DNA from: DASXRA01 sp036506155
GTDB taxonomy: Bacteria; Actinomycetota; Actinomycetes; Mycobacteriales; Jatrophihabitantaceae
NCBI GenBank assembly: GCA_036506155.1
Contig: DASXSF010000036.1
Location: 1-44,284 of the forward strand
Length of the DNA: 44,284 nt
Direction of reading: 5' to 3'
A program made the position numbers and the translations under genes. Of this stretch, positions 24,817 to 33,317 are shown one piece after another; positions within the stretch are counted from its first letter, which is position 1; each line of letters starts with the position of its first letter. The notes beneath the pieces were generated by a model. The model was given only the letters and a program-made list of their open reading frames with translations. It was not told where the DNA came from and made no database searches.

Positions 24817-24862
24817 GATTGCGCAACAATCCCTCGCCTAGGGCGGGGATTCCTTGCGCAAT
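24817..24862. repeat. Palindromic repeat element, copy B
   Basis: A 46-bp imperfect inverted repeat with tips GATTGCGCAA and TTGCGCAATT, inner arms CAATCCCTCGCC and GGCGGGGATTCC. It shares tips and inner sequence with the element at 12000-12046. It lies between the coxM promoter region and the terminator of the large secreted-protein gene. Confidence 0.85.
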
Positions 24863-24873
24863 TGGGGAAAGAG

Positions 24874-24906
24874 CGGGCCCGCCCCACTGAAAGCAGGGCG
24901 GGCCCG
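24874..24906 (-). terminator. Terminator hairpin after the large secreted-protein gene
   Basis: Perfect 11-bp arms CGGGCCCGCCC (24874-24884) and GGGCGGGCCCG (24896-24906) surround an 11-nt loop. In the minus direction the stem is followed by CTCTTTCCCC, a weak T-rich run. It lies 19 bp beyond the stop codon at 24926. Confidence 0.75.
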
Positions 24907-24925
24907 ACCTTGGAGCTACGACCGG

Positions 24926-27900
24926 CTAACAGGTCACCGGCCGGAGGGTGAAGTTGACGGTAGTAGTCTTTCCGATCCTGATGTTCACCTTCTGGTTTTG
25001 GGCGATCCACCCGCTCGCGCTCGCGGTCAGCGTGATCGGGTTCCCCGACGACGGTGCCCAGAACGCGTAGCTGCCCTTGGCGTCCGTCTTCAGCGTGAAC
25101 GAGTAGCCCTTGCCGGTTGCGAACACCACGCCCTTCAGCGGGTGGTCTTCCCGCTGCAGTCGGTCCCGGACAGCGTGCCCGCGAGCTTGCCCCAGCCGTT
25201 CGGCGGCGTCACGTTCATGGTTACCCCGACCGGGTTGAACGACTGCGGCGTGTTCGTGCTGACCAGAATCTGGGCCGAGTCCGTGCCCGGCTGCGTAACG
25301 CCGTCGGCCGTCATCGCCGACAGCGTGACGGTGGTGCTGACGGTGACCCCGACCGGGACGTCGAACTCCGCCGGGCTTACGGCGAGCCAGGGCACGGAGA
25401 AGCCCTGCACGACCCCCGAGACCATGTTCTCCCAGAGCTCGACGTCGTCCTTTACACCGTCCCCGTCGAGATCGGCGTCATTCTGGCCGTCCGTGAAGCC
25501 CTTGAAGATCGTGTGGTCTTGGTTGCCGAGGATCAGCGCGGCTTGGCCGGCTGCTGGTGCCGAGGTGCTGCCGGCCAGAGCCTCGAAGTTGGCCAGCGGA
25601 TCGCCGCGTTGACCGTAGATCCCGTAGCGGCCACTCTGGAGCTGCGTGAACTCGGGCACGCTCTCCGGGTGGGTGAACACCGGGTGATCCGGCTCCCACC
25701 AGTGCACCGGGTCGGGCGGGTCGTTGTCGACGGACGACAGCTGGAACCCGACCGTCGCCCACAGCGGGCTCGGGTTCGTGCTGACTGTCCAGCTGTCGAC
25801 GACCAGCTTCCCGCCCCCGACCACATAGTTGTTCAACGCGGTCAGCGTCGAGCTTGGCGGGATGAAGTTGTCGTCCGCAAGGACGACAGCGTCCCATGTT
25901 CCGCTCGTGAGCGCGTTCTCGAATCCGGCGAAGTTGCCGTCGTAGAACGCTGTGTACGACAGCCCGAGGCGCTTGAGCGCCTGGTCGACGTACGTGTTCG
26001 GCGACGGGTGGTACGGGTCGTCGGAGTAGACGAGGATCGTCGGATCCGTGGCCGAGGCCGAGGCAGACGTCCACCGCCCCTCTGATGGGAACGCTTCGTC
26101 GAAGCCAGGGGCGTTCCCGGTCATGTCAATGCCGTCATCCGGTGGGGCCGCAATCCACGTGAAATGGCCGGCGGCAGTGGAAGGACTGGCCAGCTGGAAG
26201 GACCCGCAGCACCCGGTCACCTGGACGTGCGCCGGACCCGTCCCGTCGTTGTGGAACGACAGCGTCTTGGTCGCGGTCGTGCCGAGCACCTGCGTCGAGG
26301 TGATGGAGCTCGCCGAGATCGTCAGGTGACCTGCCCGCAGCTTGTAGTCCTGCCGCACGACGCTGTCGGCGGTGACGTTGACGGTCTGCGTGTCGTCCGA
26401 GTGCTTGGCCACGCTGGCGGTGAACGCGTGCGAACCGGTCAGCGACGAGAACAACCAGTAGAACCCGTCAGGGTTGTTCGGGTCGTCCGGAGTCGCGAAC
26501 GTGGTGGTCTTCTCGGTCGGCTTGTCGACGCTCGTGACCGTCGCACCGTTGATGGCAGCGCCGGTGTTCAGGTCGAACACGTTGCCCTCGACCAGCCCAC
26601 CGGGCACGACGACGCACGGCGAGCCGGTGGTGTAGCCGGGTGCCGTGCAGTCCGGGGTCACCGGTATGGCTACGTCGTGGGTCGTGTCGCTCCCGCCGAC
26701 GGCGACGCTCTGCGACAACGCCTGGTAGCCCGTCAACTGCGACTGGAACGTCACGTTGTAGGTGGCGTTCGCCGGCAGCTGGATGCTGTACTTCCCGGTG
26801 ATCGGGTCGGTGAAGAACGGCCCGTCCGGGTCACCGTCGACGGAGATCCGGGTGTACAGCGGCCACCCGTGACCGGAGCCGTCGGTGATCGTTCCGCTGA
26901 CAGTCACAGCCGGCGACGGCTGCAGCGCCACGTTCTCCGTGGTCGTAGTGCCGTCATTGATCGCGACGTTCTCGGTGTCGGTGGCGTAGCCGAAGCGCGA
27001 GTAATTGACGCTGTACGAGCCGACCGGCAGCGTGATCGAGTAGTGCCCCGTGCTGTCGGTTACGGTGCTGCCGAACTGAGTGTCCACGTCGGCGCCCGTG
27101 ATCGGGTTGTGGGTGCTCGCGTCGGTGACCGTGCCGGCCAGCGTGCCGCTCGGACCCGCGGTGCAGTTCGGGAACTTGAAGTTGCCGATACGGGTCCGCC
27201 AGTTAAACGAGCTCGTGGTCTGGTAGTACTCGTTCGTGTACCAGAACGTGCAGTCGTCACTCGGGTCGACGGTCAGGCCCGAATAGTCGCCCCAGCGGCC
27301 GCGGACGACGAATTCCTGACTGCCCGTTCCGTCGAACAGGTGTGCCTCGCCCTGCGCCAGCGTGTTCGCCGGGTCGCCGGCCAGCCGGCCCGCGTAACGG
27401 ATCTGCGGGTTGATCGTGGACGACGACGCACTGAATCCGATCGCCAAGTCACCCGAGGCATCCATCGCCGCGCTCCCCATCCAGCGCCACGTGTCGTCGG
27501 GCTGATAGGTGCTCTGTTGCACGAAGCTCGGCGTCCCGGAGGTGACGTTGTCGATCTCCCACCAGCGGATGCCCGCCACGCCGTTGGACTGCACGGTCAT
27601 GTTGCCGACCAACGCCTCATGTCCGTCCGCAAAGTGCCGGTAGGCGCTGCGGAACATGCTGCGGTCGCCCAGCGTGTCGAGAAGATCCGGGACCCCGGCC
27701 TGCGGCACACACGCGCCGGCGCTGCCGCTGCAGATCACCTGGAACGGATCCGGCGTCAGTGTGCCCGCAAGCGTGAAGGTCGAGTTGCCGGGGTTGGCGA
27801 AATCGACGTGGAAGCGCCAGATCTTCCACGTGGAGTTCGTCCCGATCTCGGTGAACGGGTTCGGCGCACCGGCGGGCGGCATGTTCGACCCGTCCAGGTC

Positions 27901-28845
27901 GGCCGGCATCAGCTGATCGTCATTCGGAGTGAGCTTGCCGGTACTGACCACCGTCGCCGGCTGGCCGGCCAGCATCGCCGAACGGTCGAGCGCGAACGGC
28001 TGCGGGCCGAGGAACGAGGAGCCCGACGCGTCGAAGACGTTGAAGCTCATGTAGTACGCATCCGGCCACACCGAAAGCTTCGGGTAGTCGTAGAAGTTGA
28101 CGCCGAACTGGCTGCCGATGTCGAACGCATACCGGTTCCACGTGCCGGTGGCGTCGTCCGTGGTCGACACGGCGACGCACTCGATGGTCGGCGGGAATTG
28201 CGCGAACTGGGTGACGACCCAGCGCTTCGCGATCTGGTCGTAGAGCGTTACCGGGTCGCCCTCCCCGGACGTCTCGCATGCGCCGCCGAAACCGCTCCAC
28301 AGGCTCGTGATCGCGACGGGACCGAGCAGCGAGTTGCCGTTGGTCTTGTCGAAGACCTCCAGACCCATGTTCACGATCTGGACGTACTGCGTGTCACCGA
28401 CCTCGCCGTTCGTGTCCGGCGGTGCGCAGAAGCAGTCGACGCCCGGGTAGTCGACGCCCTCGAAGTTCAGCTGCGTCGCGGGCATCTTCGGTGACGCGAG
28501 CTGGCTCTGGACGGCGGTGTCAGCGCGGCTCGGGGCCGCCTGTTGATGTGTCGGGAGCGGCAGCACCGGCAGCGACTTGGCCGCGGACTGCGCGGTGGCC
28601 GGCTTCGCGACACTGCGCAGCGGCGCCGACACGTCGTTCTTGATCGAGTGCCCGACCGTGACGGTCCCGATGGCGCCGGTCTGACTCCCGCTGGTTGTCG
28701 CCGCGGCCGAACCGCCAGGCGACACGGTTGACGCTGCCGCGGGGCCGACTCCAGCGGAAAGGGCAAGGACGACCGCGCCCACGACAAGGGTGACGAGCGC
28801 GATAGGCCTCCTCCCGGTACGCGTTGTCCAACGTGGCTGTTTCAC
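24926..28845 (-). pseudogene. Large secreted multi-domain protein, interrupted by an apparent 1-nt deletion
   Basis: The upstream frame (28845 to 25135) encodes a signal peptide (RPIALVTLVVGAVVLALSAG), a roughly 450-residue domain beginning FEGVDYPGVDCFCAPPDTNG that looks like a repeat-fold exported domain, then several carboxypeptidase-regulatory-like beta domains (LAGTVTDASTHNPITGADVD; VSGTITDGSGHGWP; VEGNVFDLNTGAAINGATV). A region with DDNFIPPSSTLTALNNYVVG comes last. It stops at TGA 25135-25137. The next frame continues the final beta domain (VVFATGKGYSFTLKTDAKGS to 24926). One missing base in the GGG run at 25140-25142 explains the break; the repaired length is 1,307 codons exactly. GTG 28845 has GGAG 7-9 nt upstream. 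The function is unknown; probably a cell-surface or extracellular protein. Confidence 0.8.
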
Positions 28846-28965
28846 GCTGACTCTCCTTTGCTGTAAGGGGAGGGACGGCGGGGTTCCGGGCTCCGGGTCA
28901 GAAGCAAGCGGATCGGCCTGCGCCGCGCTGTCCATGCATCCATGGGCTCGCTCCACACGTCTGGA

Positions 28966-28986
28966 CACTCGTGGTCACCACGAGTG
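28966..28986. promoter_or_regulatory. Perfect inverted repeat upstream of the secreted-protein gene
   Basis: CACTCGTGG and CCACGAGTG form 9-bp perfect arms around TCA. It lies about 120 bp upstream of the secreted-protein start and 130 bp beyond the stop of the LuxR-type regulator. It could be an operator or the regulator's terminator; no T-tract is present. Confidence 0.5.
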
Positions 28987-29026
28987 ATGGCCGAAGCGTC
29001 AGCTGTGCCGGGGTCGCGCGCAAGGC

Positions 29027-29080
29027 GGCATCTGTGCCGTTGGCGCAGGTACGTCGGTGGCATCTGTGCCGTTGGCGCAG
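29027..29080. repeat. Two 22-bp direct repeats upstream of the secreted-protein gene
   Basis: A 22-bp sequence beginning GGCATCTGTGCCGTTGG occurs exactly at 29027-29048 and 29059-29080 (32-bp spacing, about three helical turns). Its core CTGTGCCG occurs a third time at 29003-29010. The helically phased spacing suggests regulator binding sites for the downstream secreted-protein promoter. Confidence 0.75.
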
Positions 29081-29118
29081 ATAGGTCGCAGCGATCCAGA
29101 AAGGGCGGACTCAGACGC

Positions 29119-30267
29119 TCAGCGGGCGACGACCGTCAGCGGCGGAGTATCGCGATGCACGATTGGCGGGGTTGTGCGTCGTCGCGGCGCGGCATCAGCC
29201 CGGGCGCCGCGTGACGGCAGCACCTGCCTGCCCGGCAGCTCCGTCGGATCGTCGGGCAGGGCGGAGTTGGTCACGTCGACCCAGCCCAGCTGTGCAGCTC
29301 GAAGGATCAGCTGGAGACGGTTGGCGGCCTTGGCGCGCGCCATGAGCTGATGGACCCGGCGCACCACAGTCCGTCGCGCCAGGCCGAGCTGCCGGCCGAT
29401 CGCGTCATCGGTCATGCCGGCGAGCAGGAGCGTCACGAGCTGCGACTCCTGTTGCGAGATCGTCTGGCTCCGGGTGGGCCGTGCCGGACTCTGCGACGTG
29501 GTGCCCGAAAGCATCGGGTCCAGCGGCATCGCCGAGACCCACAGCCGCTCGAAGAGCTCGACGAGCGCGTCCAGCAGCGAACAGGCGTGGACGATCAGGC
29601 CGTCCGACGAGCCGGGCATGCCGGGTCCCTGGCTGACCGGGACCAGGGCCACCTTGCGGTCGAACACCGCCAGCTTCATCGAGAGGCCAGGCAGCATCCG
29701 TGCCTGTTCGCCTGCGTCGACGTAGTGCCGAATGGTCTCCACCGCGCCCGGCTCCTCCAGCGCCTCGCGGGTGTAGAGCCCGAGATAGGCCACGCCACAG
29801 GCGAGGCGTTCGATCTCCACCGAGTTCTTGTCGGACGGCACGGCGTAGGGCGGTGCCGTGATCATCCACACCTCGGACTGGGCTTGACGCTGTAACTGGT
29901 CGAACAGCGTGGGAACCGCTTCGGCGGGCGCGATCTCGATCAGCTCGTCCACAGAGTTGGAGCCGCCCACCGACCGGTACTCATCGGCGAGCCTGACGAA
30001 CTCGAGCCGGGCGGTCTGGAGCTCCTGGAGTCTGCGCAACAGGAGCGCTTCCCCGGCAACGTCCACCGGAGTGACGACCAGCCGCTTCGACGGCCCCGCC
30101 GTGGAGGTGACGAGGCCCTTCGCAGCCAGGCTGCCGAAAGCCGCGTCGGCCTGCTCACTGGAAAGTTCGAGTCGCTGCCGGATTTCGGCCGGACTCATCG
30201 AGCGTGCCCTGACCAGCGCGCGGTACACCTGCTCCTCGATGGCGGTGAGCCCCACTGCTTCCAGCAT
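29119..30267 (-). CDS. TrmB/LuxR-type transcriptional regulator
   Basis: 382 residues. Residues 1-70 form a TrmB-like winged helix (MLEAVGLTAIEEQVYRALVR, then SPAEIRQRLELSSEQADAAF). A middle part with EVWMITAPPY and VEIERLACGVAYLGLYTREA resembles the sensor region of TrmB regulators. A C-terminal LuxR-type helix-turn-helix is at about 285-335 (ESQLVTLLLAGMTDDAIGRQ, then LARRTVVRRVHQLMARA). The two-HTH architecture is common in actinobacteria. It lies just upstream of the secreted-protein gene on the same strand, and the direct repeats between them are candidate binding sites. The ligand is unknown. Its last 40 residues are Arg/Pro-rich and probably disordered. Confidence 0.88.
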   Translation of the reverse strand: MLEAVGLTAIEEQVYRALVRARSMSPAEIRQRLELSSEQADAAFGSLAAKGLVTSTAGPSKRLVVTPVDVAGEALLLRRLQELQTARLEFVRLADEYRSVGGSNSVDELIEIAPAEAVPTLFDQLQRQAQSEVWMITAPPYAVPSDKNSVEIERLACGVAYLGLYTREALEEPGAVETIRHYVDAGEQARMLPGLSMKLAVFDRKVALVPVSQGPGMPGSSDGLIVHACSLLDALVELFERLWVSAMPLDPMLSGTTSQSPARPTRSQTISQQESQLVTLLLAGMTDDAIGRQLGLARRTVVRRVHQLMARAKAANRLQLILRAAQLGWVDVTNSALPDDPTELPGRQVLPSRGARADAAPRRRTTPPIVHRDTPPLTVVAR

Positions 30268-30512
30268 CGCCGCAGCCCCCTTTGTCTGGGCGCGCTGGAG
30301 TCTCCCTAAATTACAAAAAACCGGACATCAACGCTCAGTACACGAAGTGTGACATTCTGAATATCGTTATAACGCTAACCTCCCGCAAGCAGCCAACCTG
30401 GCGTCTTCGTGCACTCGGCACAAACGTGCCAGTCAGTGCGCGCGCGTCAGCTGGGCCGGCGCGGTTTGATCGGACCGAGCGGCAGTTCCGGCCCAGCTAG
30501 GGAGGACCTCCG

Positions 30513-30887
30513 GTGATCGATCCGCACTCCGTCGGCCAGGCCGATTGGGCCCGCCTCTATCTGCTTCTGACTGCGTTGGAGGACGCGGTCGAGGACTCCG
30601 GATGGACGCCGAGGACTGCGCTCGCAGACCTGTACCTCGAGCACGCGACCGTGCTCGGGTGGGACGGATCGGTGCCCTACTCCCCGGACGATCAGCTACT
30701 GCGCCGCGAGCTTCGCTACGGCCGCCGGCTGCTGGACGCGCTCTATGCGGGCCGGACGGCGGACGCTCGCGTGCTCCGACGCGGCGAGCGGCTGTGCGCG
30801 ACGCTCGGCTGCGGCAACGACGCACTGATCCGGTACTGCATCAGCTGCGGCGCCCGGCGTGCGCGGCTGGCCGCGAGCGATGGGTGA
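30513..30887 (+). CDS. Small hypothetical protein with C-terminal zinc-ribbon-like motif
   Basis: 124 residues. The N-terminal part is helical (WARLYLLLTALEDAVEDSG; then ELRYGRRLLDALYAG). The C-terminal part holds LGCGNDALIRYCISCGARRA, whose Cys residues could bind zinc. I do not recognise a family. The GTG at 30513 is supported by GGGAGG 7 nt upstream. The 245-bp region before it contains an unusually AT-rich patch (about 30305-30385) with the palindrome CGTTATAACG at 30365-30374, where promoters for this gene and the divergent LuxR-type regulator are likely. Confidence 0.65.
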   Translation: MIDPHSVGQADWARLYLLLTALEDAVEDSGWTPRTALADLYLEHATVLGWDGSVPYSPDDQLLRRELRYGRRLLDALYAGRTADARVLRRGERLCATLGCGNDALIRYCISCGARRARLAASDG

Positions 30888-30897
30888 CTGAACGGAG

Positions 30898-32019
30898 TCA
30901 GTAAAGCGGAGCGCCTGTGGCGACCAAGACGAACCACGCCCCGCCTGGTGCCAGGGCGATCGGCTTGCCGTGTGCATTCCTCAGGTGCGTGCCGTCATTG
31001 CGCGACGCCCGCGTCCAGGTCCCGTCGATACGGCGCCCGTCGCGGAACACCACTACCTTCCCCCGGCCGATCGTGTGGGTGTACTTAGCCGGGTTGCCGG
31101 CCGAGTCGATGTCCTGGGGGTAGAGGGTGACGCGACAGAACTGGACGACGACGCTCGGCGTCGCGACGCGGGCGCCGTCGGACGCGTGGACGACCGTGCC
31201 GTCGATCACGCGGACGTAGCGATGCAGCTTGGCGCGCCAGAAGAAGGCCACCGGCGTGCCGCCGACCATGGTGCGTATCGCGGCACCGGGACGTGACCCG
31301 CGGTTGGCAGGTTGCGCCGACCACGTCAGCCCGATGTCCTTCGCCTTCGGGCCATGCAGCTTCGCGGCGGCGACGGCCAGGTTGGCGGTGAGGTTGTACG
31401 GAATGGGCCGCGTCGGATCCCGGGCGAAGCCCGGACCGCCGCGGTCGTTGATGTCGGCACGCAGTGGCGACCTGTCAAGTGGTGCCAACTCGCCGCCCGA
31501 CCCGCCGGAGGCCACGTAGTCGATCGGCCCGAACTGCATTGCCAAGGCCTCGTCCCCAGCGCGCGTGCTGCGCACAGGTTCCACGGTCGGCAGTGTGGTG
31601 TTGTAGACCGCGAGCAGCCGGGTCAGGCCGCCCTCGGCCTGCTCGATGTAGACGATGTCCGCCTTGTCGATTGCTCGCTGCGGCCGCCCGGCTCCGGTGT
31701 CATCGATCTTGACCGCAACCACCGAACGGGGCGACGGCACGCCCCCCGTCAACGGATTGATCGGCTTCGGCTTGGGCTTGGGCTTGGGGCGCTTGGGTTT
31801 GGGGTGCTTCGGCGGCGCCTGGGTGTGAATCGGCGTCCGGGTCGGCGTCGCGGCCGGCGCCCCGGCCAGCTCCTTGCGGTGCCCGCCCGAGGTAGCGACG
31901 ACGGCCAGCACCGTCACCAAGGCGACGGCTACGGCTGCGCTCGCGGCAGCGACGATGCCGCTGCGGCGAGTCAGGCGCACCCCGCGCACTCGGCTCCACC
32001 ATTGCCGCAACGTCGTCAT
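30898..32019 (-). CDS. DUF3048-domain exported protein
   Basis: 373 residues. An N-terminal membrane anchor or signal (GIVAAASAAVAVALVTVLAV, residues 21-40) is followed by a Lys/Pro repeat linker (KHPKPKRPKPKPKPKP) that would span the cell wall. The DUF3048 domain then starts at NPLTGGVPSPRSVVAVKIDD, with ADIVYIEQAEGGLTRLLAVY and VEPVRSTRAGDEA. B. subtilis YerB is a member; the function is unknown. The C-terminal half carries IRTMVGGTPVAFFW and TLYPQDIDSAGNPAKYTHTI, the second conserved block. It is convergent with the zinc-ribbon gene (10 bp apart) and divergent from the small membrane protein gene. Confidence 0.9.
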   Translation of the reverse strand: MTTLRQWWSRVRGVRLTRRSGIVAAASAAVAVALVTVLAVVATSGGHRKELAGAPAATPTRTPIHTQAPPKHPKPKRPKPKPKPKPINPLTGGVPSPRSVVAVKIDDTGAGRPQRAIDKADIVYIEQAEGGLTRLLAVYNTTLPTVEPVRSTRAGDEALAMQFGPIDYVASGGSGGELAPLDRSPLRADINDRGGPGFARDPTRPIPYNLTANLAVAAAKLHGPKAKDIGLTWSAQPANRGSRPGAAIRTMVGGTPVAFFWRAKLHRYVRVIDGTVVHASDGARVATPSVVVQFCRVTLYPQDIDSAGNPAKYTHTIGRGKVVVFRDGRRIDGTWTRASRNDGTHLRNAHGKPIALAPGGAWFVLVATGAPLY

Positions 32020-32182
32020 GGCGTCCGAGACTAGCGGCGGGCACGAAGCACGACCCTCCGCGGGCGCACTGCGGCCCGCGTCACCTCCGGCGTGGCCAGC
32101 GTCTCGGGCGCGGCCCGCGATGAACCGATGTTCGTCGCTGCGCGTGCTACTCGGCGTAGCCCCGAATGGGGAGGCGATCCGG

Positions 32183-32668
32183 ATGATCGCGGAACTGTCG
32201 GCACGATCGCTGACGCCGGTGACCGTACTCGGGCGTAAGGGCGCTGCACTCGATGTCGCTCGTGGCCTGGCCGCGGCCGGGGTACTGGTATCCGCAGCAG
32301 TCCACCTTGACCTATGGGACCTCGAGGGTTTTCGCTGGATTCACATCATCGGGCCGCTGTTCCTGCTCAATGTGATCGCTGGGCTCCTAATCGGGGTTCT
32401 GGTCGTGTCGTGGCGGCATTGGCTACCGGCGCTGGCCGCCGTCGCTTTCGGAGCGGCGACCTTGACCGCGTTCTGGCTGTCGGTGAAGGTTGGGCTGTTC
32501 GGGTTCCGGGAAAGCGCGACCGGCTCGGCGCAGGTGCTGGCCGAAGGGGTTGAGATTGCCGCGATCGCTTTCGGCATCGTTGCCGTTTCTATGAGCTGGC
32601 TGTGGCGTACCCCCTCCAGCCAAGGTGCACGTGAACCCGCGACAGTGCGAAGTCGTGATGACGGATGA
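32183..32668 (+). CDS. Small four-helix membrane protein
   Basis: 161 residues with about four membrane segments (ARGLAAAGVLVSAAVHLDLW; IIGPLFLLNVIAGLLIGVLV; ALAAVAFGAATLTAFWLSV; EIAAIAFGIVAVSMSWLW). The ATG at 32183 has GGGGAGG about 8 nt upstream; a longer start at 32120 has no comparable site. The family is not recognised with certainty, but small membrane proteins of this type often precede COG4315 lipoprotein genes, as here (34 bp downstream, same strand). The function is unknown. Confidence 0.75.
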   Translation: MIAELSARSLTPVTVLGRKGAALDVARGLAAAGVLVSAAVHLDLWDLEGFRWIHIIGPLFLLNVIAGLLIGVLVVSWRHWLPALAAVAFGAATLTAFWLSVKVGLFGFRESATGSAQVLAEGVEIAAIAFGIVAVSMSWLWRTPSSQGAREPATVRSRDDG

Positions 32669-32702
32669 ACCCGCGATGGGGCGGGACGAGTAATTGAGGG
32701 AG

Positions 32703-33305
32703 ATGACCACCGTGATCGCGGTTTCGGAGCGAATGAAGGCGGGTGCGCGGCTCACGGGTGTGCTTGTGACAGCAGCGGTGCTCGCCGCAGCGTGCAGCAG
32801 TTCGACCAAGTCGGGAAGCGGCGGGTCGAGCACCACCAGCGGTGCCGGAGCGTCGAGCGCCGGCAGCGCCAGCGCGGTCAGCATAGAGACGCACAGCGGC
32901 CCGATGGGCGCGTACCTGACCGACGCGTCCGGGCGCACCCTGTACGTGTTCGCCGCGGACAGCGCCGGCAAGTCCAACTGCTCAGGCGGGTGCGCCAGCT
33001 TCTGGCCACCGCTGACCGGCGCGTCAGCCACCGCGATGAGTGGCGCGCAGGCCAGCATGCTGGGAACGATCACCCGTTCGGACGGGTCGAAGCAGGTCAC
33101 GTACGACGGGCATCCCCTGTACTACTTCAAGGAGGACACCAAGGCCGGCCAAACGAACGGCCAGGGATTCAACAACTTCGGCGGCAAGTGGTGGCTGGTC
33201 GCGCCGTCCGGACAGCCGATCACCGGCTCCGGCGGAGCATCGTCGTCGGCACCGGGCGGCTCCTCCAGTTCCTCCGGCGGCGGGGGTGGAGGCGGCTGGG
33301 CGTAA
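32703..33305 (+). CDS. COG4315-type lipoprotein (secreted repeat of unknown function)
   Basis: About 200 residues. A signal peptide with lipobox (VLVTAAVLAAACSSS) would anchor it to the outer face of the membrane through Cys. A Ser/Gly linker follows, then two repeats of the family: GAYLTDASGRTLYVFAADS with CSGGCASFWPPLT, and KQVTYDGHPLYYFKEDTKAG with GKWWLVAPSGQPI. The C-terminus is a Ser/Gly-rich tail ending in a Gly run. The start is either ATG 32703 or GTG 32712; the GGGAG at 32698-32702 fits the GTG better by spacing. The function is unknown; membership in a membrane-associated electron-transfer or stress response is sometimes suggested. Confidence 0.88.
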   Translation: MTTVIAVSERMKAGARLTGVLVTAAVLAAACSSSTKSGSGGSSTTSGAGASSAGSASAVSIETHSGPMGAYLTDASGRTLYVFAADSAGKSNCSGGCASFWPPLTGASATAMSGAQASMLGTITRSDGSKQVTYDGHPLYYFKEDTKAGQTNGQGFNNFGGKWWLVAPSGQPITGSGGASSSAPGGSSSSSGGGGGGGWA

Positions 33306-33317
33306 GCTGCCGATCCC

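Noticed and set aside
23850..24925. Upstream extension of coxM beyond 24725
   Set aside because: The extra residues are Arg/Pro-rich and span a palindromic repeat element. The ribosome-binding site and family N-terminus support ATG 24725.
26600..27100. Possible CRISPR-like regular spacing in the secreted-protein gene
   Set aside because: The similarity comes from repeated beta-domain codons and is protein-level repetition; there are no conserved short repeats with unique spacers.
26164..28494. Long plus-strand open frame opposite the large secreted protein
   Set aside because: It has the same Val/Arg-rich shadow composition, and the minus-strand gene has beta-domain repeats and a signal peptide.
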